NCBI GenBank assembly: GCA_035940955.1
Contig: DASZEJ010000025.1
Location: forward strand, 7,161-71,160
Length of the DNA stretch: 64,000 nt
DNA from: CADCVT01 sp035940955
GTDB lineage: Bacteria > Actinomycetota > Thermoleophilia > Solirubrobacterales > Solirubrobacteraceae
Direction of reading: 5' to 3'
The position numbers and the translations under genes were made by a program. Below, in pieces: positions 19,285-28,400 of the stretch (its first letter is position 1; each line of letters begins with the position of its first letter). The notes under the pieces were generated by a model that saw only the letters and a program-made list of their open reading frames with translations, ran no database searches and was not told where the DNA came from.

Positions 19285-20321
19285 ACCAGCTCCCCGAGCT
19301 CGCCGGTGCCGGCGACGCCGTCGGCGCGCTCGTTGTCGTCGATGAGGTCGAGGACCGCCTCCTCGACGGCCGTCTCCGGGATCGCGGGGTCGATCGTCAG
19401 GCCGTCGTTGAAGCGGTCGAACACGCGCGGGTCGATGTACGAGGCGCGCGCCACCGCGGGCGTGTTGCCGAGGTAGTGCGCGACCTCCTTGATCGCGCGG
19501 GTGACGGCGCGCTTGCGGGCGGTCTTCGAGCCGTGCGCGAGGCCTGAGACGGCGAGCGCGACCGCCGCGAGGACGGTCGCGTTCCAGGTGCGGAAGTCCT
19601 TCGCACTGACCGCCAGGCCGGTGACGTCCTTGAGGTAGTCGTTGATGTCGGCCGAGCGCACGTCGAGCCACCGGCGCCCGCGCCGGTAGGCCAGCAGCTC
19701 CGGGCCGCCGCCGCGCCGGGCCTTCAGCCGGCGGACGACGGCGGCGACGTCCGGGTCGACCACCGACTGCACGCGCTGCTTGCCGTGCTTGGCCGGGTAG
19801 TCGAACAGCAGCACGTCGTCGTCGAGCAGCCGCACGTGCTCCTTGCGCATCGTCGCGAGGCCGTACGTCTCGTTGGTGACCGCGTAGTCCTCCGAGCCGA
19901 TGCGGAAGAAGCCCTTGTCGAGCAGGCGCACCGCGCACGCCAGCGTCTGCTCGCGCGAGAGCGGCTCGCCGTGCAGGTCGCGGTCGACCGCCTCGCGCAT
20001 CGCGGGCAGCGCGCGGGCGAAGCGGACCATGTCGTCGAACTTCTCCTGGTCGCGCCGCTGGCGCCAGCGCGGGTGGTAGAGGTACTGCTTGCGCCCGCGG
20101 GCGTCGATGCCGGTGGCCTGGATGTGGCCGCCGGGGTACGGGCAGATCCACACCTCCTTCCACGCGGGCGGGATCACCAGCTCGTGGACGCGCTGGAGCA
20201 CCTCGGCGTCGTCGACCTTCGTGCCGTCGGCATCGACGTACTCGAAGCCCCTGCCGCGGCGCCGGCGGCGGATGCCGGGCCCGGCTGGGTCCGAGCGGCG
20301 CAGGCGGATCGGCGGCGGCAC
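19272..20321 (-). CDS. DNA topoisomerase IB (poxvirus/eukaryote type)
   Basis: The protein has 349 residues. It relaxes supercoils by nicking one strand through a 3'-phosphotyrosine. The N-terminal strand-rich domain includes IPPAWKEVWICPYPGGHIQATG. The catalytic domain shows RIGSEDYAVTNETYGLATMR and KDFRTWNAT, and the nucleophile is Y295 in NTPAVARASYIDPRV. The GTG start at 20321 lies 9 bp after the Ku stop, so ku and the topoisomerase form an operon. This pairing ties the enzyme to end-joining or break metabolism. Confidence 0.95.
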   Translation of the reverse strand: MPPPIRLRRSDPAGPGIRRRRRGRGFEYVDADGTKVDDAEVLQRVHELVIPPAWKEVWICPYPGGHIQATGIDARGRKQYLYHPRWRQRRDQEKFDDMVRFARALPAMREAVDRDLHGEPLSREQTLACAVRLLDKGFFRIGSEDYAVTNETYGLATMRKEHVRLLDDDVLLFDYPAKHGKQRVQSVVDPDVAAVVRRLKARRGGGPELLAYRRGRRWLDVRSADINDYLKDVTGLAVSAKDFRTWNATVLAAVALAVSGLAHGSKTARKRAVTRAIKEVAHYLGNTPAVARASYIDPRVFDRFNDGLTIDPAIPETAVEEAVLDLIDDNERADGVAGTGELGELVQAA

Positions 20322-20330
20322 GCGGGTGGA

Positions 20331-21209
20331 CTACCCGCTCTTCGCCGCCGCCTTGCGCTTCGGCGCCGCCGCGCGCTTGCGCTGCGGGGCCTTCTTCTTC
20401 CCGGGCTCGGTCGGCTCGGGGTCGCCGTCGCGCGCCTGGACGGCCTCCAGCGACGCCTTCAGCGCCGACATCAGGTCGGGGACCGGCGCGGCCTCCTCGG
20501 CGTCGGGCTGCACGGCGATCTCCTCGCCGGCGGCCTTGCTCTCGATGAGCTGGAGCACCTTCTCCCGGTACTCGTCCTTGTAGCGCGCCGGGTCCCAGTC
20601 GGCGGCGAGCGACTCGACGAGCTGCTTGGCGATCGCCAGCTCGCGCTCGCCGATCTCGACGTCCTCGTCGGGCAGGTCGTCGAGCCGGTCGGTCGGGACG
20701 ATCTCGTCGGCGTAGACGAGCGTCGCCATCTGGAGGACGTCGCCGGACGGTCGGAGCGCGACGATCGCCTGCTTCTGGCGGATGACGACGGTGCCGATCG
20801 CGACCTTGCCCGTCTCGCGCATCGCCTCGAGCAGCAGCTTGTACGGCTTGGACCCGCCGGCGCCCGGCGCCAGGTAGTACGGGTGGTCGTAGAAGATCGG
20901 GTCGATCTCCACCAGGTCGACGAAGTCGAGGATGTCGATCGTCTTCGTCCGCCGCGGCTCGAGCGCCTCGAGCTCCTCGGGCTCGACGACGACGTAGGAG
21001 CCCGGGGCGATCTCGTAGCCCTTGACGAGCCGCTCGTACGGGACCTCCTCCCCGCTGAGCGGGTTGACCCGCTTCTGCTGGATGCGGACGTTGCCCTCCG
21101 AGTCCAGCTGGTTGAAGCGCACGGTCCTGCGCTGGACGGCGGAGTACAGCCTGACGGGGACGTTCACGAGCCCGAACGAGATCGCACCGGTCCAGATAGC
21201 ACGGGGCAT
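20331..21209 (-). CDS. ku: Non-homologous end-joining protein Ku
   Basis: The protein has 292 residues, typical of bacterial Ku. The N-terminus MPRAIWTGAISFGLVNVPV and the beta-barrel ring segments (YYLAPGAGGSKPYKLLLEAM) are diagnostic. Residues beyond about 250 form a Lys/Ala/Pro-rich tail (GKKKAPQRKRAAAPKRKAAA) that resembles DNA-binding C-terminal extensions. Ku rings load on double-strand ends and recruit the ligase LigD, which is not in this window. ATG 21209 follows TACCTT by 8 nt, suggesting a leaderless message for the ku-topoisomerase operon. Confidence 0.97.
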   Translation of the reverse strand: MPRAIWTGAISFGLVNVPVRLYSAVQRRTVRFNQLDSEGNVRIQQKRVNPLSGEEVPYERLVKGYEIAPGSYVVVEPEELEALEPRRTKTIDILDFVDLVEIDPIFYDHPYYLAPGAGGSKPYKLLLEAMRETGKVAIGTVVIRQKQAIVALRPSGDVLQMATLVYADEIVPTDRLDDLPDEDVEIGERELAIAKQLVESLAADWDPARYKDEYREKVLQLIESKAAGEEIAVQPDAEEAAPVPDLMSALKASLEAVQARDGDPEPTEPGKKKAPQRKRAAAPKRKAAAKSG

Positions 21210-21217
21210 CGCTGGTA

Positions 21218-21223
21218 AAGGTA
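21218..21223 (-). promoter_or_regulatory. -10 element TACCTT for the ku operon
   Basis: TANNNT hexamer on the minus strand, 8 nt before ATG 21209. Confidence 0.5.
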
Positions 21224-21304
21224 CCGGCGCGATCCGGGTTCGCCTCCTTCTGGCACGGGATGTTGCGCGCGGGTTTCCGGCGCGTTCCCTCCCGCCCGCC
21301 GGCG

Positions 21305-21913
21305 TCAGGCGGTCGGCGCGCGCGTCCACACCCGGCGGTCGCGCTCGAGCTCCATCTCGCCGGCGATCGCCTCGGCGAGCGTGGCGCCCCACTCGCGCTC
21401 GACGAGGTGCAGCGCGAGGTCGAGGCCCGACGTGACGCCGCCGGCGGTGACGAGGTCGCCGTCGTCGACGACGCGCGCGTCGATCACCTCGGCGCCGCTG
21501 GCGCGCAGGTCGTCGAGCGCGCCTTTGTGGGTCGTCGCCGGGCGGCCGGCGGTGAGGCCCGCGGCGGCGAGCACCATCGCGCCCGTGCAGACGGAGGCGA
21601 CGTGCGCGCCGTGTGCGTGCAGCTCGGCGAGGCGGGCGGGCAGCTCGCCGCGCTCGGCCTCGGCCCGTGCGCCGGCCGGCGCGCGGTCGTTCCACCCGCC
21701 GCCGGGGACGATCACGAGGTCCGCCTCGCGCGTGAGGCCGCGGTCGACCGTGACGCGCAGCCCGTGCGAGGCGGTGACGACGCCTCCGCCGTCGGCGCCG
21801 ACCAGCTCGACCTCGAGGTCGTCGACCGCGTGCGCCGCGTTGCGCAGCACCTCGAACGGCCCGATCGCGTCCAGCTCGTCGAAGCCGTCGAAGACCACGA
21901 TCTCGATCCGCAT
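21305..21913 (-). CDS. DJ-1/PfpI family protein (isonitrile hydratase-like)
   Basis: The protein has 202 residues. It has a class I glutamine amidotransferase-like fold with nucleophile C109 in ASVCTGAMVLAAAG and an upstream acid region GPFEVLRNAA (E21), as in isonitrile hydratase and AraC-associated members. The AraC HTH domain found in many relatives is absent. The reaction is uncertain: isonitrile hydratase, glyoxalase or chaperone activities all occur in the superfamily. It stands alone, upstream of the divergent ferritin-like gene. Confidence 0.85.
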   Translation of the reverse strand: MRIEIVVFDGFDELDAIGPFEVLRNAAHAVDDLEVELVGADGGGVVTASHGLRVTVDRGLTREADLVIVPGGGWNDRAPAGARAEAERGELPARLAELHAHGAHVASVCTGAMVLAAAGLTAGRPATTHKGALDDLRASGAEVIDARVVDDGDLVTAGGVTSGLDLALHLVEREWGATLAEAIAGEMELERDRRVWTRAPTA

Positions 21914-22020
21914 CGCCCCATCCTGTCACCCCCGCGGGCGGCCCGGGCCGCGTACCCGCGCCCGTTTCGGGGCAGCCCCTCCGGCGTAGCCTCGAACCTC
22001 GATCGACAAGGAGGACCGGC

Positions 22021-22539
22021 ATGGCAACCGCAGCCCCCCGCTCCGCCGCCCAGGGCATCCTGTCCGACGACCGGCGCGAGCAGCGCGAGCACATCATCCG
22101 GCTGCTCACCAAGGCGTACTGGATGGAGCTCGAGACGGTGATGAGCTACATCGCCAACTCGACGAACCCGGACGGCCTGCGCGCGCAGGAGGTCATCGAG
22201 TCGCTGCAGACCGACATCCAGGAGGAGCTCGGGCACGCGCAGCAGTTCGCCGCGCGGATCAAGGAGCTGTACGGCGTCGTGCCCGGCTCGATGGAGTTCA
22301 CGCCCGAGCAGACGTTCCTGCAGCCGCCCGAGCGCCAGACCGACATCGTCCACGTCATCAAGGGCGTGATCGAGGCCGAGACCGGCGCCATCGAGCACTA
22401 CAACGCGATCATCGAGGCCACCGAGGGCATCGACCCGGTCACGAACGACATGGTCGTCGCGATCCTCCGCGACGAGGAGGGCCACCGGCGGCTCTTCGAG
22501 GGCTTCCTCCGCGAGTTCGAGGTCGAGGGCCTCGCGTAG
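22021..22539 (+). CDS. Ferritin-like diiron protein (bacterioferritin/Dps-like)
   Basis: The protein has 172 residues in a four-helix bundle. Metal-ligand motifs are spread as expected: ELETVMSY (helix 1), EELGHAQQFA (helix 2), EAETGAIEHY (helix 3) and DEEGHRRLFE (helix 4). Such proteins oxidise and store iron or protect DNA from peroxide; the exact subfamily is not settled. It has one of the best ribosome sites in the window, AAGGAGG at 22008-22014, with a TAGCCT -10 candidate at 21987-21992. It is therefore leadered, unlike many neighbours. The second 32-bp repeat array starts one base after its stop. Confidence 0.88.
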   Translation: MATAAPRSAAQGILSDDRREQREHIIRLLTKAYWMELETVMSYIANSTNPDGLRAQEVIESLQTDIQEELGHAQQFAARIKELYGVVPGSMEFTPEQTFLQPPERQTDIVHVIKGVIEAETGAIEHYNAIIEATEGIDPVTNDMVVAILRDEEGHRRLFEGFLREFEVEGLA

Positions 22540-22540
22540 A

Positions 22541-22617
22541 GGGGTCAGACCCCCTGAGCCGGCACGACTGAGGGGGTCAGACCCCTTGAGCCGGCACGAC
22601 TGAGGGGGTCAGACCCC
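22541..22617. repeat. Second array: three GGGGTCAGACCCC units at 32-bp spacing
   Basis: Units start at 22541, 22573 and 22605. The linkers are TTGAG (CTGAG in the first) followed by CCGGCACGACTGAG, so two consecutive periods are nearly identical. The array starts one base after the ferritin-like stop and ends 21 bp before the stop of the convergent small gene. It could serve as a bidirectional terminator. It shares core and period with the array at 500-607. Confidence 0.95.
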
Positions 22618-22638
22618 TTGAGTCGGGCGGACTGAGAT

Positions 22639-22833
22639 CTACTCGGCCGGGTCGGCCGGGACCTCGGGCTCCGGCACCGGGTCGCTCGGCACGGTCGGCG
22701 ACTCGGGCACCGCGGGGCTGATCGGCTCGGCCGGCGTGCCGGGCGTGTCGGGCGCCGTCGGCACGCCCGGCGCGTCGGGGACGGCGGGCTGCGCCGGATC
22801 GACCGGCGGCGGGACTTCGAGCGTGACGGTCAT
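22639..22833 (-). CDS. Small proline-rich protein, unknown function
   Basis: The 64-residue protein is built almost entirely of Pro, Ala, Val, Glu and Asp in P-x-x-P-type steps (VPDAPGVPTAPDTPGTPAEP). It has no signal peptide or fold motif. ATG 22833 lies 9 bp after the HAD-phosphatase stop, suggesting a place at the end of the sigma-HAD transcript. Composition bias alone could produce such a frame in this genome, so its reality rests on position and start codon. Confidence 0.45.
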   Translation of the reverse strand: MTVTLEVPPPVDPAQPAVPDAPGVPTAPDTPGTPAEPISPAVPESPTVPSDPVPEPEVPADPAE

Positions 22834-22842
22834 GCCGCTCGG

Positions 22843-23493
22843 CTACCCGAGCGCCGTGTCGCCGATGCGCTCGCGCAGCTCGGGGATCGACTCGAAGACC
22901 TGCGCGGCGCCCGCGTCGCGCAGCTCGCCGGCTGAGAAGCCGCCGGTCATCACCGCGATCGTCTCGATGCCGGCACGGCGGGCGGCCTCGACGTCCCACG
23001 GTGTGTCGCCGACCATCACGGCGTCCTCCGTGCCCGCCTTCTCCATCGCCGCGCGCACGAGGTCCGGCTCCGGCTTGGTCTGCTCGACGTCGTCGGACGT
23101 CGTCCAGCCGTCGGCCAGCTCGCGCGCGTCGAGCAGGTCGAGGTAGTGCTCGACGTCGCTGCCCTTGGCCGAGCTGGCGAGGATCACCGTCCTGCCGCGC
23201 TCGCGCAGGTCGGCGATCAGGTCGCGGGCGCCCTCGAGCGGCTCGCACTCCTCGATCATCGCCTTGAACAGCGCCTTCTCCGCCGCGCGCACGTCGTCGC
23301 CGATCTCCTCCGCCCTCTCCTCCCCCACCATGTGCGGGACGAGCTGGTCGCCGCCCATCCCGATCGCCCGGTGCAGCTTCCACACCGGCAGCACGACCCC
23401 GTGCTGGCGGAACGCGCGGTACCACGCCAGCGCGTGCTGGTAGTTCGTGTCGACGAGCGTGCCGTCGACGTCGAGGATCGCCGCGCGCGCCAC
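22843..23493 (-). CDS. HAD-superfamily phosphatase (phosphoglycolate phosphatase/beta-phosphoglucomutase-like)
   Basis: The protein has 216 residues. Motif I is ILDVDGTLVD with D8 (nucleophile) and D10; motif II is VILASSAKG; motif III and IV residues are in KPEPDLVRAAM and VMVGDTPWDVEAA. A small helical cap lies between motifs I and II. It removes phosphate from a small sugar or organic phosphate; the substrate is not defined. The GTG start overlaps the last base of the sigma-factor stop codon (TAGTG), so the two are coupled. Confidence 0.9.
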   Translation of the reverse strand: MARAAILDVDGTLVDTNYQHALAWYRAFRQHGVVLPVWKLHRAIGMGGDQLVPHMVGEERAEEIGDDVRAAEKALFKAMIEECEPLEGARDLIADLRERGRTVILASSAKGSDVEHYLDLLDARELADGWTTSDDVEQTKPEPDLVRAAMEKAGTEDAVMVGDTPWDVEAARRAGIETIAVMTGGFSAGELRDAGAAQVFESIPELRERIGDTALG

Positions 23494-24299
23494 TACTGCT
23501 CGGTGCTCCCGCCGGGAAGGTGGCGCTCGGCGGCCAGGCCCGCGGTCCGCAGCCGGGCGAGCGACTGGCGGATGAGCCGGGAGACCTGCATCTGCGAGAC
23601 GCCGATGCGCTCGCCGATCTCCGCCTGCGTGAGGTCCTCGACGAAGCGCAGGCGCAGCACCTCGCGCTCGCGCGGGGTGATCGCCGCCATCAGCCGCTCG
23701 AGCGTCGCGCGCTGCTCGGCGAGGCCGAACCCGGCCTCGGTGGTGCCGAGCGCGTCGGCGAGGCTGTCGCCGCCCTCGTCGTCGCTGCTGCGGGGCGCGT
23801 CGAACGACGTGGCCCGGTAGGCGCCGGCGGCCTCGAGCGCCTCGAGCACGTCCTCCTCGCCCGCGTCGACGGCCTCGGCGATCTCGGGCACCGACGGCTG
23901 GCGGCGCAGGTCGCGGCTGAGCGTGGCGACGGCCTTGTCGACCTTCAGGGCCAGCTCCTGCAGGTCGCGCGGGACGCGGACCGACCAGGTGCGGTCGCGG
24001 AAGTGGCGCTTCAGCTCGCCCAGGATCGTCGGGACCGCGTAGCTCGAGAACGCGACCTCACGGCGCGGGTCGAACCGGTCGATCGCCTTGATGAGCCCGA
24101 GCGAGGCGACCTGGACGAGGTCGTCGAGCGGCTCGTCGGCGCGCTGGTAGCGCCGGGCGAGCTGGCGGGCGAGGGGCAGGAAGCGCTCGGCGAGCTGGTC
24201 GCGCGCGGCCTGGTCGCCCGCCTGCAGCCGGACGAACAGCTCCCGGTCCTCGGCCTCGCGCTCGGGGCCGCTCGACGCCGCGGCGGAGCGACGCTGCAT
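23493..24299 (-). CDS. SigB/SigF-family alternative RNA polymerase sigma factor
   Basis: The protein has 268 residues. Region 2 is clear (DDLVQVASLGLIKAIDRFDP, then VAFSSYAVPTILGELKRHFR), followed by the group-3 motif RTWSVRVPRDLQEL. Region 3 is present, and region 4 has ITPREREVLRLRFVEDLTQ with the HTH IGERIGVSQMQVSRL. Such factors run general-stress programmes and are held by RsbW-like anti-sigma kinases; the kinase/STAS genes at 17604-19284 are natural partners. ATG 24299 is taken as start; an in-frame TTG one codon upstream is possible. Confidence 0.93.
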   Translation of the reverse strand: MQRRSAAASSGPEREAEDRELFVRLQAGDQAARDQLAERFLPLARQLARRYQRADEPLDDLVQVASLGLIKAIDRFDPRREVAFSSYAVPTILGELKRHFRDRTWSVRVPRDLQELALKVDKAVATLSRDLRRQPSVPEIAEAVDAGEEDVLEALEAAGAYRATSFDAPRSSDDEGGDSLADALGTTEAGFGLAEQRATLERLMAAITPREREVLRLRFVEDLTQAEIGERIGVSQMQVSRLIRQSLARLRTAGLAAERHLPGGSTEQ

Positions 24300-24411
24300 C
24301 AAGGTGACTGGCGGTCGGCTGCGGGCACGTCCCCCTGCTCGTTCCCGTCGCGGCCTCAGTCCAACCCCGCCCCGCTGCTTCCCGCCGCAGCCTGCGGGTA
24401 GCCACCCCGGC

Positions 24412-25362
24412 ATGGAGCGCCCAGCGCTGAAGACGTCGCTCGTCCAGGCGGTGAAGATGTTCCGCCAGCACCAGATGACCGACTGGGCGGCGGCGATGAC
24501 GTACTACCTCGTCATGTCGCTGTTCCCGGGGCTGCTGATCGCCGTGTCGGTCCTCGGGCTCGTCGGCGACCGGACGCTGGTCACCGACGCGACGGAGTAC
24601 CTCGGCGACGCCGGCGCGCCGGGGACGGTGGTCAACGCGGTGCGCGACTCGCTGCGGACGCTGATCGAGACGTCGGAGGCCAAGGCGGGCGTGGCGCTCG
24701 TGCTCGGCCTGGCGCTCGGGATCAACGGGGCGTCGGGGGCGTTCGGGGCGGCGGGGCGGGCGCTGAACGTCGTGTACGCGGTCGACGAGGACCGCAGCTA
24801 CGTCCGCCGCAAGCTCGTCGACGTCCTCTGGACGCTGCTGGTGATCGTGCTGGGCGTCGTGGGGCTCGTGTGCGTGCTGCTCGGCGGCGACGTGGCGAAG
24901 GACCTGTTCGGGAGGATCGGGCTGGGCGAGACCGCCGGCGCGGTGTGGACGTACGCTCGCTGGGTCGGCGCCCTGGCGGCGATGATGGTGACGTTCGCGA
25001 TCATCTACGCGTTCGCGCCGGACCTGCCGCAGCGGCGCTTCCGGTGGATCTCGCCGGGGGCGGTCCTCGGGGTCGTGATCTGGCTGGCGGCGTCCGGCGG
25101 GTTCTTCTTCTACGTCTCGAACTTCGGGAACTACGGCGCGACGTACGGGGCGTTCGCGGGCGCGGTGATCCTGCTGCTGTGGCTGTACATCACGAGCAAC
25201 GCGTTCCTGCTCGGCGGCGAGCTGAACGGGGCGATCGAGCGGGCGCAGATCGCGGGCCGCGGCGGCCCGCCACCGCCCTCGCCGCCTCCGTCGCGGGCCG
25301 ACCCGGCGCCGGCGGGCGTGGCGCCGCCGGCGGCGCGGGACGCGAGCGACGGCGACGGGTAG
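24412..25362 (+). CDS. YihY/BrkB family inner-membrane protein
   Basis: The protein has 316 residues. The N-terminal amphipathic part (MTDWAAAMTYYLVMSLFPGL) and six hydrophobic segments match the family, including GALAAMMVTFAIIYAFAPDL and GAVILLLWLYITSNAFLLGG. The C-terminal 40 residues are a Pro/Ala-rich cytoplasmic tail. Family members were once called ribonuclease BN but are now regarded as transporters or virulence-related membrane proteins of unclear substrate. ATG 24412 lies 7 nt after GGGTAGCCA, a weak -10 match. It is divergent from the sigma-factor gene. Confidence 0.9.
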   Translation: MERPALKTSLVQAVKMFRQHQMTDWAAAMTYYLVMSLFPGLLIAVSVLGLVGDRTLVTDATEYLGDAGAPGTVVNAVRDSLRTLIETSEAKAGVALVLGLALGINGASGAFGAAGRALNVVYAVDEDRSYVRRKLVDVLWTLLVIVLGVVGLVCVLLGGDVAKDLFGRIGLGETAGAVWTYARWVGALAAMMVTFAIIYAFAPDLPQRRFRWISPGAVLGVVIWLAASGGFFFYVSNFGNYGATYGAFAGAVILLLWLYITSNAFLLGGELNGAIERAQIAGRGGPPPPSPPPSRADPAPAGVAPPAARDASDGDG

Positions 25363-25458
25363 GGGGATGCGGGCGGCGCGGGGCGTGCCGACGGCGACGA
25401 CGGTCAGGGCACGCCGGCCGCGCAGGCGCGCCCGCGCGGGACGCGCCGCCGGCGACGG
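25363..25458. other. Convergent gap between YihY and addA
   Basis: This 96-bp GC-rich spacer contains two copies of GACGGTCAGGG about 60 bp apart (about 25400 and 25457) but no clear T-tailed hairpin. No gene is seen. Confidence 0.5.
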
Positions 25459-28400
25459 TCAGGGTGCGGCGGCGATCGGCAGCTCCCGGCCGGTGAGCTC
25501 CTCCGGGTGGAGGCACAGCGCGCGGCGGGCGGGGCACCCGGCGCACAGGTCGGCGTGCGGCGCGTCGCTGACCGGGAACTCACCGGCCAGGGCGCCGTGC
25601 GCCAGGGCGTGCAGCTTGGCGCGGAGCCGCTCGGCGTCGTCGGTCGTGAAGCGCGTGACGACCGGCTCGTCCGGCCGCTCGAGGAACGCGTACGCGACGT
25701 CCACGGCCGGGTGGTTCGCGGCGAGCGCCGCGAGCGCGTAGGCGCGGCGCTGGACGCCGTAGTCGCGCTCCACGAGCTCGTGGAGGTCGGCGCCCGGGGC
25801 GACGCGGTCGGTCTTGTAGTCGACCACCAGCGCAGTGCCATCCGGGTCTTCGGCGAGGACGTCGACCACGCCGGTCAGCAGCGCGTCGCCGAGGGGCAGC
25901 GCGAACGGGTGCTCGCGGCGGACGCGGTGTGCGGTCGCGACGCGCCGGGCGAGCGGCATGGCGGTGAAGCCGGCGACCAGCGCGGCGAGCTGCTCGCGCT
26001 CGGCGGCGGCCGGCACGACGCCGTGGCGGGCCGCGGCGGCGGCGATCAGCCGCTCGGCGTCGCGGTGCGGGTCGGCGCCGCGCAGGTCCAGCTCCTCGAG
26101 CGCCTCGTGGACGAGGGTCCCGCGGACGCGCCCCTCGAGCCCGCCGCCGCCGGAGCGCCGAGCCGGCGCGTCGTCCTGCGGCAGCCCCAGCACCCGCTCG
26201 ACGTAGAAGCGGTACCCGCAGCGGCGCCACTGCTCGAGGGCCGAGTAGGAGAGCGAGCGCACGGCGGGCGGCGGCGGTGCCGGCGCGGGCAGCGGGGCCC
26301 GCGCGGGCGGAGCAGGCGCGACCGGAAGGTCCGCCCCGGCGGGCGCGAGCGACTCCGCCCGCAGGACGCGGCCGACGGTCGCGGGGGTGTTGACGGCGCA
26401 GCGCAGGCGGGCGGCGGGCGCCGCGGCACCCCGGGCGCGGCGAGTCGCGCCCCCGACGCGAGTCGCTTCGTCGCCGTCGCCGCCACTGGGGTCGTCGGGA
26501 TCCTCCCCGACCGCTCCATCGAGCACGACGACCCGATCCGGGTCGTCCTCCGGGGGCAGCGCCGCGAGGCCGTCGAGGAGCGCGGGGCCGAGCCAGGCGA
26601 GCGGCGGGGCTCCGGGGCCGTCCGCCGGCCAACGGTCGAGGTCGGCGCCGCCGCTGAGGATGAGGCGCCGCTCGGCGCGGGTGAGCGCGACGTAGAGGAT
26701 GCGGTCCTCCTCGCGGCGCTCCTCCTCGCGGCGGCGGTCGCGCAGGGCCGTGTAGTCGAGCGCGGGCTCGGAGCTGCCGTCGAGGTGGCTGAGGCGCAGG
26801 CCTACGGCCCTGTCGCGGACGAGGAGCGCGGGCGCGTCGGTCGACGTCCGCCGGCCGAGGTCGGCCACGCACACGACCGGGAACTCGAGCCCCTTCGCCG
26901 CGTGGATCGTCATCAGGCGCACGGCCCGCGCGTCGCCCAGCTCAACGGGCGCGTCGGCCTCGCGCGCGTCGGCCTCGAGCTCCGCGCTCGCGCGATCGAC
27001 GAGCCCGCGCACGTCGCTGCCGTGCACGCGCTCGTGCTCGGCGGCGAGCCGTAGCAGCTTGTGGACGTTCGCGAGCCGCCGCGCGCCGCCCGGAAGCCGC
27101 AGGACGTGCAGGTCGTAGTCGCTCGCCTCGATCGCCCGCCGCAGCAGCGCGTCGAGCGGCAGCCGCGCCACCAGCGCCCGCTCGTGCGCGAAGCGGTCGC
27201 GGAAGGCGGCGAGCCGCTCGCGATCGGCCGGGGCAAGCCGGCCGGGGAGCGCGGCGGCGAGGGCGTCGAGCGAGCGGTCGGGCGCGGGCGGCGCGGGCGC
27301 GGGCGGCGCGGGCGCGTCCGGCGCGGCGGCCAGGGCGTCGAGCGAGCGCTCCGGAGCGGCCGGCGCGGGCGCGTCCGGCGCGGCGGCGAGCGGGCGGTCG
27401 GGCGCGGTCGCGGCGGCCGGCCGCTCGGGGCCGCCGAATGCCGCTTCGATCAGGCGCCACGCCCGGCCGGTTCCCGCCTCGGCGATCAGCGCGAGGGCGT
27501 CGGTGGAGAGGCCCGCGAGTGGGGAGGCTAGGACGCCGTAGAGCGCCTGCTCGTCGCTCGGGTTCGCGAGGGCGGCGAGCCAGGCGCAGAGGTCGCGGAC
27601 GACCTGGCGGCCCCAGTAGCCGCGGCCTCCGGAGGCGAGCGTCTGCAGGCCGGCGTCCTCCAGCGCGCGCTCGTAGACGGGCAGGTCGCCGATCGCCCGT
27701 ACGAGGACGACGATCTCCTCGGGCGCGGCCTCGCCCGCGTCGACGAGCTCGCGGACCCGCTGCGCGAGGAGCCGCGCCTCCGCGTGGCGCCACCGCTGCG
27801 CCCGCGGCAGCGCGCCGAGCTCGACGCCGTCCCACCCCTGCGTCCCGGTGAGCAGCAGCTCGACCCGCGGCTCCCCGCGAACCTCGCCCTCCACCCCGGG
27901 CACGAGCGGCGCGAAGCCCTCGCCGAACCGCTGGCCGAACGCCGCGTTGACCGCCGCGAGGATCTCCGGGTGCGAGCGGAAGTTGACCGTCAGCGCGAGC
28001 GCCCGGTCGCGCTCGGCGAGGAGCGCTCGCCGCTCGCGGAAGACGCCCACGTCCGCGTGGCGAAAGCCGTAGATCGCCTGCAGCTCGTCGCCGACGAGGA
28101 ACCGCGGCGCGTCGAGCAGGTCGAACAGCTCGATCTGGCGCGGGTTGGAGTCCTGCAGCTCGTCGACCAGCACGCGCTCGAACCGCTCCGCGTAGGCGTC
28201 GCGCACAGGCGCCGAGTCGCGGAGGAGGTCGCGCGCGAGCAGCTCGAGGTCGTCGAAGTCGAGCGCGGACCGCGCCCGCTTGCGCGCCGCGTACGCCTCG
28301 CCGTAGCGCCGCAGGAGGTCGTCCAGCTCGGCGAGCGCCGCCGTCGCCCGGTGGCGCGCGCAGGCGGCGGCGAACGCCTCGCGCACGCGGAGGTACTCCG

